Shown here one piece after another: positions 58,625 through 64,000 of a stretch of 64,000 nt of DNA (the first letter of the stretch is position 1; the number at the start of each line of letters is the position of its first letter). Source of the stretch: Bacteroidota bacterium (GTDB lineage: Bacteria; Bacteroidota; Bacteroidia; AKYH767-A; OLB10). The notes beneath the pieces are model-generated. The model searched no databases. It was not told the DNA's origin and saw only the letters and a program-made list of their open reading frames with translations. Position numbers and translations under genes: made by a program. Where the stretch lies: NCBI GenBank assembly GCA_016713525.1, contig JADJOZ010000003.1:434001-498000 (forward strand), written 5' to 3'.

Positions 58625-60463
58625 ATGATCCGTAAATTACTATCTGTTTTTATTTTATGTGGACTATTATTAGTCTCCGATGCTTCTTTCGCCAGCCATG
58701 GAATGGGAGGTGAGATAACTTATGAATGCCAGGGGAATGGTATGTTCATTTTCAGAGTCAAATTTTACAGAGATTGTAACGGGATTACTGCGCCCACAGC
58801 TATTACCATCAGTACCACTCACGTTATAGGATCTATTGTAGCTAACCTGACCGCTCAAAACGACTTAAGCCCACAGGGATTTTTAAGCAATGGGATTACT
58901 AGTTGTCCTACTTGTTCTGCGGGAAGTACAGGAAATCCAATTAGTGGATTGGTTGAAGAGTATATTTATGAATCTGCCCCGGTACAACTGAGTGGAGGTC
59001 CGCCCTTGAGCGGTTGGCGATTTTGGTGGGGAGAATGTTGTAGAAGTGCTTTGGTGACAAATTTAGTGAATCCCGGTAGCAATGGATTTGGTATTCGTAC
59101 AACAATGTATCCATACAACGGACAAGATATGTATCCTTGTTATGATTCATCGCCTCAGTTTTATGAAAAACCCAGTGTTATTTCTTGCACCGGCTTGGAA
59201 GTTGATTATAATCATTTAACATATGATACTGAAATGGATTCGTTGCATTACGAATTTGCTTCACCATTCGATACTGATGGAACAACTACTTTCCCTTTTG
59301 CCTCCGGTTATTCCATTACCAGTCCTTTACCCGGACCACTTCAAGATCCTGCAAACATACCAGCTACTTTAAATCCTGCAACCGGTGCAATGAATTTTCA
59401 AAGTTTTACTGGTGGTTACTTTGCCGTGGTAGTAAAAGTTAGTTCGTTTAAGTGTGGTGTAAAGGTTGCGGAGGTGTTCAGAGAAATTAACCTTGTGTTA
59501 ACACCAAATTGTCCCACAATTCTCAATGGTCAGCCAAATACGACACCCAATTTGCTGCCACCCTTTCAAGACCCTGTTACAGGAATGTTCACATCATACA
59601 CTGATACGGTGTTTGCCGGAGATACAGTCAATTTTGAAATCGAATCATTAGATTTCAATCAATTTTTAAATGCAACTCCTCAGCAATTAACGTTAGAGGC
59701 ATATGGTTTGCAATATGGAGCTAATTTCACCGATACACAAAACGGTTGTTTAATCCCTCCTTGTGCAACTTTAAATCCGCCAACACCGTTTTCATCAATT
59801 CTTTTAATTTAATCATGGTTCAATTGGACTACTACAACTGCACATCTTGGATACAGTTTCTCATGTGTTCAGTTTAATAACACGTATTACTATATCATGA
59901 CCGCTCGTGATAACTATTGTCCCGCCAATGCTAAAAGGTCAGAGGTGTTTTCAATTACCGTGATGCCAAACATGCCAAAGCCTCCTGTAATTAACAACAG
60001 CGGTGTGCTAACATGTACGCTCTCCGGATCTTATATTTACCAGTGGTTTCTCAACCGTCTGGCAATTCCCGGCGAAACAGCATCAACATATACACCAGTT
60101 CAGCCCGGAGTGTATCAGGTACTCGCAGTTGCAACTAATGGAGAAGGAAATTATTCTGATGGATACTCATACAATCCTGTTGGATTTGCATCAAATGAAT
60201 TGATCAATCAGGTATCAATCATGCCTAATCCTTCCAAAGACGGCATCTTTACCATTGCAGGTGAATTGCTAAAAGATTCCAATTTCGAAATAACCATCTC
60301 AGATATACCCGGTAAAAAAATATTCAACAAAACATACCACGAAAGCAAAGGCAATTTTTCATCTACTATAAATTTATCAGGCACGCCCAATGGCATTTAC
60401 ATTCTCAAAATCGTAAAAGATAATCAGGTGCTGAAAGCGGTGAAGGTTGAAATTGTTAATTAG
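58625..60463 (+). CDS. T9SS type A surface protein of the SHGMGGEITYEC family, internal stop
   Basis: Signal peptide MIRKLLSVFILCGLLLVSDASFA, then SHGMGGEITYECQGNGMFIFRVKFYRDCNG, the hallmark of a Bacteroidota surface family often found in PKD-rich gliding-type proteins. The protein is rich in Cys pairs (SCPTC, GECC). The same frame stays open from 58625 to 60463 apart from one TAA at 59810-59812, between FSSILLI and SWFNWTTTTAHLGYS. It then continues with NYCPANAKRSEVFSITVMP, an Ig-like domain (YIYQWFLNRLAIPGE) and a Por tail (IMPNPSKDGIFTI...GIYILKIVK). I read it as one 612-residue gene with a point disruption. Confidence 0.78.
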
Positions 60464-60542
60464 ATTTGAGCCTCTTATCAGGCTTTCGTGAAATGTAGAA
60501 TGTAAAATGGTGAATTTAAAATGTACAAAGTACAATTCTTGT

Positions 60543-60669
60543 TGCCGGAAAGACCTCTGATCCTGACAAGATAAACAACTGCCGGAAGGATCTCTGATCC
60601 TGACAAGATAAACAACCGCCGGAAGGATCTCCGATCCTGACAGATTAAACCCCCGGATCTCCGATCCGG
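60543..60669. repeat. Second REP-like GGATCTC(T/C)GATCC array
   Basis: Three copies of GCCGGAA(G)GATCTC(T/C)GATCCTGACA at 60543-60569, 60581-60606 and 60618-60642. They are closed by a 17-bp palindrome CCGGATCTCCGATCCGG at 60653-60669. Organisation and consensus match the 15.5-kb array, and again the flanking genes converge. Confidence 0.85.
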
Positions 60670-60760
60670 CTTGAAAAAACTTCTATAGAACCACCTGCCC
60701 ATCTAACCCGGCACCATCTCAATTCACTAAGCCCTCAGTTTGCAGTAGCTTCGGCAAAAA

Positions 60761-61171
60761 CTAACCTTGTTTCAGATATTGTTCCGCACTTAACACTGCA
60801 ATTTCTGCTTTTTTGTAGTCTTTTAAGTTTCTGGTAAGTAATGTGGTGACTTTAAATTCTGTCGCGGTGAAGTATTGTAATGCATCTTCAAAATCTTTAA
60901 AGTCTGCATTAAGAGCCAGATCTACAACTTTTTCATTTACACTTAATACGGTAACCAATGTTTTAAATGTAAGTAGCTTTTTTCTTGCCTGAGCAACCGA
61001 AAATTGTTTCGATAAAATGTAATTCAAGTTTGAAAACGTCAGTGATGAAACACATATTTCTAACTTGCCAGAATCTGCCAACGAAAAAAGTTTGGCTGCA
61101 TATTGGTAGTAAGGCTCTCTGCCTGCCAGTAAATCTAATATAATGTCGGTATCGACAAAAACTTTTGCCAT
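60761..61171 (-). CDS. PIN domain ribonuclease toxin
   Basis: 136 residues. PIN domain acidic residues: VFVDTDIILDLLAGREPYY (first Asp), LTFSNLNYILSKQ (Asn instead of the usual Glu neighbourhood), and DFKDFEDALQYFTATEF (Asp-Glu-Asp), with LLTRNLKDYK at the end. This is the VapC-like PIN_3 group, expected to cleave RNA. Its ATG overlaps the antitoxin's TAA by one base. Expression is likely coupled to that gene. Confidence 0.88.
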   Translation of the reverse strand: MAKVFVDTDIILDLLAGREPYYQYAAKLFSLADSGKLEICVSSLTFSNLNYILSKQFSVAQARKKLLTFKTLVTVLSVNEKVVDLALNADFKDFEDALQYFTATEFKVTTLLTRNLKDYKKAEIAVLSAEQYLKQG

Positions 61172-61419
61172 TATTTATATTTTCGGGTAAGAAAATCAGC
61201 ATATTCCTTTTTGGAATCGTATTTTTTAGGAAGCTTTATAATACCTGATAAGCTCTTAACCGTTGGTGTAATTTCCTCCTTTTTATCTGAAGGTCTCTCA
61301 GTTATGTGATGCAGGTAATTTTCAATTAGCTTCGATACACTGATCTTCTTTGCCTTGGCATAAATTTTTGCCTTTGCTATCACAGATTGATCTAACTTCA
61401 ACGTTAACTTTGAATCCAT
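61171..61419 (-). CDS. DUF6364 antitoxin
   Basis: 82 residues from MDSKLTLKLDQSVIAKAKIYAKAKKISVSKLIENYL, an RHH-type N-terminus typical of DUF6364 proteins paired with PIN toxins. The C-terminal half (SDKKEEITPTVKSLSGIIKLPKKYDSKKEYADFLTRKYK) is the flexible toxin-neutralising part, ending in the LTRKYK motif common to the family. The first ATG (61470) is rejected because it lies upstream of the promoter box. It is first of the two genes and likely autorepresses the operon. Confidence 0.88.
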   Translation of the reverse strand: MDSKLTLKLDQSVIAKAKIYAKAKKISVSKLIENYLHHITERPSDKKEEITPTVKSLSGIIKLPKKYDSKKEYADFLTRKYK

Positions 61420-61426
61420 AGTGGTA

Positions 61427-61463
61427 TTTATACGTACAAATATAATGAAAATATACGTATAAA
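61427..61463 (-). promoter_or_regulatory. Promoter and operator of the toxin-antitoxin pair
   Basis: On the minus strand a TATATTTG -7 box (61437-61444) is flanked by TATACGTA-type half-palindromes (61452-61463 and 61427-61436), a symmetric layout expected for an RHH autorepressor. Confidence 0.6.
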
Positions 61464-61547
61464 TGTTCAATTTACTTCAAAAAATTACATTCGTATTTTT
61501 TAGAGCATTTTTGTATGATATTGGTAATCAATATAATAATTGCAATA

Positions 61548-64000
61548 TTACCGAAGCAAAGTCACCGTTCCAACAAAAGTTTCTTTTACATGATTGACTT
61601 CATTGTCAGCTTTGATCTCGATGAGAATTTTGTATAAATACACTCCCAAAGGTGCCGGTTTGCCATTGCTCATGGTGCCATCCCAGGGACGATTTGGTGA
61701 ATTTGTTCTATATACAAGTTGTCCCCACCTGTTAAAAATCAGCATTTCATAACAGTCAACATCCATTTGAAATGGCCCAGTTCCATATCCTACATCATAA
61801 AAAGTATCATTCTTACCATCACCATCAGGAGTAAATGCATTCGGGACATATACCGGTGAAACAAACAATGGCTTCGTAGTATCCGATTCGCATCCGTCAG
61901 TGTTGGTAACCGTTAATGTCACAAAGTATTGTTTTATCTCGCTGTAGCGGTGTGTTTCAAGTTGACCGGTGCCAACTCCACCATCTCCAAATTCCCAGTT
62001 CCACGAGGTTGCATTTATCGATGCATCTGTAAATTGAAATGGTATTCCAAAAATGTGATTTACCTCCGTATTTATAGTAAAATCTGCTGTTGCTAATGGC
62101 TCGAATTGTACCGTTACCGGGATGCTGTCCGATCCATTGCATCCAATAGGTGAGATGCATTGATACGTTACCAGATATTGTCCCGGTGTGTCATAAATAT
62201 GTTCCGGTGATGTTTCATTGGAATAATTGCCATCACCAAAATCCCACAACCATTGCGATCCAGGTTCAAAATTGGAAATGTTGGTGAACTCAAAGTTCAT
62301 TCCAACACTGCAAACTAAAATGGAATCGGTGTGCACCTGCAAATCGGGTTGTTGCTGCTGATAGGTGGTGACTATCGACGATATCGCCGGACAACCATTC
62401 AGGTCAAGTACTGTTACCAGATACTGACCGGTGCCACTCACCGTGATGCTCTGCCCGGTACTGCCATCAGACCATAAATAGGTTAATGCCGAATCGGAAA
62501 CTAATGTTACACTATCTTTAACGGGAATGGAGGTGATGTTCCCACACAATTATTGCTATCCGTTACTGTTACTACGTATATGCCCGAACCGGTAGCATTG
62601 TTGTATTGATTCAAACTACCATCCGACCAAACATAATTGATATATCCTGAACCCGCATTTAAGGTCGATGTTTCACCATTGCATATAGTCTGATCACCTG
62701 TAATAACCGGCGTCGGTAACGGATAAAATGTTAAGGTAATGGAAGCTGTCTCTGAACAACCATTCGCATCGGTTACTGTTACCTGATATAGCCCACTCGT
62801 ACTCGCTGTAATCGAACTGCTGGTGGCACCGGTCGACCATAAGTAATTGTTAAATCCTGCTCCCGGCGATAAAGTTGTTGTGGAACCAGCACATAAGGTA
62901 GTGTTGCCCGGTATGACCGGATTGGGTAAAGGATTTACGGTGAATAACTGGGTTTTGATTGCCGTACATCCGTTCAGATCGGTTACTGTTACACTATAGG
63001 TACCTGAACTGACTACGTTGATGGATGCAGTTGTGGCTCCCGTCGACCATAAATAACTTTGATATCCACTGTTACAGGTTAAGGTACCCGACTGTCCCGA
63101 ACAAATTTCGGAATCACCGGTGATCACCGGAGTAGGTAAGGGGTCAACGGTCAAGGTGAAAATATCCTGATTGTTGCAGCCAAATGCATCTGTAACCGTA
63201 ACAATATAGGTGCCCGCTGTTGTCACTGTATTGGTTTGTGTGGTTATACCATTCGACCACAGATAAGCTGAAAATCCGGCACCCGCATTCAACATGGAGG
63301 TTTGTCCCAGACATATTTTCGGGTCACCACCAATGTTCACTACCGGTAATGGTTTTTGAGTGATGTTTGTGGAATCTGTTCCGGTACATCCGTTTCCATC
63401 GGTCACTACTACCGCATACCAACCTACAGAACTTACATAAATGTTTTGTGTGCTGTCGCCGTTCGACCATAAATAATTGTTGAATCCACTTCCGCAATTC
63501 ACCAAAACCGATGATCCGAAACAATAATATCCAATACTACTAACTGTTGGAACAGGAATTGGATTTACAGTCACTGATGCCTGATCTGATTTTGTGCATC
63601 CATTGCCATCGGTAACTGTTACTGCGTATATGCCCGATACGTTAGGCGTGATCGTTGAATCAGTAGTTCCGCTATTCCATAAATATTGTTGGTAGGTATT
63701 TCCTGCACTCAATACTATTGGCTGATTGGCACAAGTAACTGTATCACCTGTGATCACCACATTCGGAAGTGGATTCACTACAAAAAGGATGTCTGAAGTG
63801 TCTTTGCATCCATGAATGTCGGTTACCGTTACCGTATAAGTATTCGGCAATGTCACTGATATGGTCTGTGTAGTGGCACCTGTCGACCAGATATACAAGT
63901 AGCCTGCACCGGCACCTGCATTTAAAGTCGAAGTAACACCCTGACAAACGGTGTCGTTGCCCATGATGTTTATCGATGGTCTGCTGTATAAGAAAAAGTT
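61548..64000 (-). CDS. Large T9SS type B surface protein, Ig-like and PKD repeats; partial, one frameshift
   Basis: The 5' end is off the window; more than 810 residues are visible. Seven to eight tandem Ig-like repeats of about 70 residues (consensus VITGD-C-G--STLNAGAGF-YLWS-GATTQ-I-V--SGTY-VTVTD-NGC) are followed by two PKD domains (WLWDFGDGNYS and WNWEFGDGGVG). Then comes the gliding motility-associated C-terminal (CHU_C, type B sorting) domain: YVPNAFTPDGDGKNDTF, MLIFNRWGQLVY, and WDGT-NGKPAPLGVYLYKI. A one-base shift near 62535 separates the seventh repeat from the eighth (NNCVG / NITSIPVKDS). Probably an adhesin or gliding-type surface protein. No neighbour on the upstream side is visible. 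Confidence 0.9.

Overview
The window is a piece of a chromosome from a member of the Bacteroidota, probably an uncultured or environmental relative of the Chitinophagales/Sphingobacteriales. The support is: many proteins with type IX secretion (T9SS) C-terminal sorting domains; promoters of the TAnnTTTG(C) type, with starts only a few bases downstream; a conserved ansA/exbB/exbD block; and Bacteroidota families such as DUF4837, DUF3788, GIN/DUF2807 lipoproteins, RemB/Wzi-like barrels and DUF4142. No rRNA, CRISPR array or prophage is seen. Two tRNA genes are present, Arg-CCG and Ser-GGA.

Layout. 1-7.3 kb: end of a GNAT gene, aspartate kinase, heme A synthase (broken), a secreted M14 carboxypeptidase, an SRPBCC/GyrI membrane protein and a GT9 heptosyltransferase. 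7.3-10 kb: tRNA-Arg, a 140-bp hairpin-rich tandem repeat, and a Gln/Gly/Tyr-rich low-complexity protein. 10.3-25.4 kb: housekeeping block (DUF4142, TatD, asparaginase, tRNA-Ser, ExbB/ExbD operon, CPBP protease, DusB, RbfA-methyltransferase-LolC/E operon, MsbA-like exporter, sugar dehydrogenase, GIN lipoprotein, alpha/beta hydrolase). 26.2-35.4 kb: minus-strand cluster of T9SS cargo: a glycosidase-like/beta-helix protein translationally coupled to three tandem paralogs, followed by the amputated 5' end of a fourth. 35.7-39.9 kb: accessory island with a HEPN-motif gene, RHH protein, IS1595-family transposase, XRE regulator, a small basic protein, a probable non-coding RNA and two unknown genes. 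40.1-47.2 kb: surface polysaccharide and envelope genes (DUF1972 glycosyltransferase, RemB/Wzi-like barrel, WecA-like transferase, MltD, DUF4837). 47.2-51.4 kb: repeat-rich intergenic DNA around a methyltransferase and small genes. 51.4-55.8 kb: methyltransferase, alpha/beta hydrolase, DUF3788, flotillin and NfeD-like partner. 56-64 kb: two more T9SS type A proteins, a DUF6364/PIN toxin-antitoxin pair, and a long Ig/PKD-repeat protein with a type B (CHU_C) tail that runs off the window.

Two themes dominate. First, roughly twenty-five single-base frame disruptions break otherwise well-conserved genes, many of them in homopolymers. This looks more like an unpolished long-read assembly than mass pseudogenisation, and I annotate such genes as single CDSs spanning the break. 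Second, the non-coding DNA is full of structured repeats: 7-bp tandem repeats with many unrelated motifs, a recurring ~40-bp box, REP-like GGATCTC(T/C)GATCC palindromes, a 194-bp tandem repeat and the 140-bp hairpin array. Most of these sit in convergent intergenic regions.
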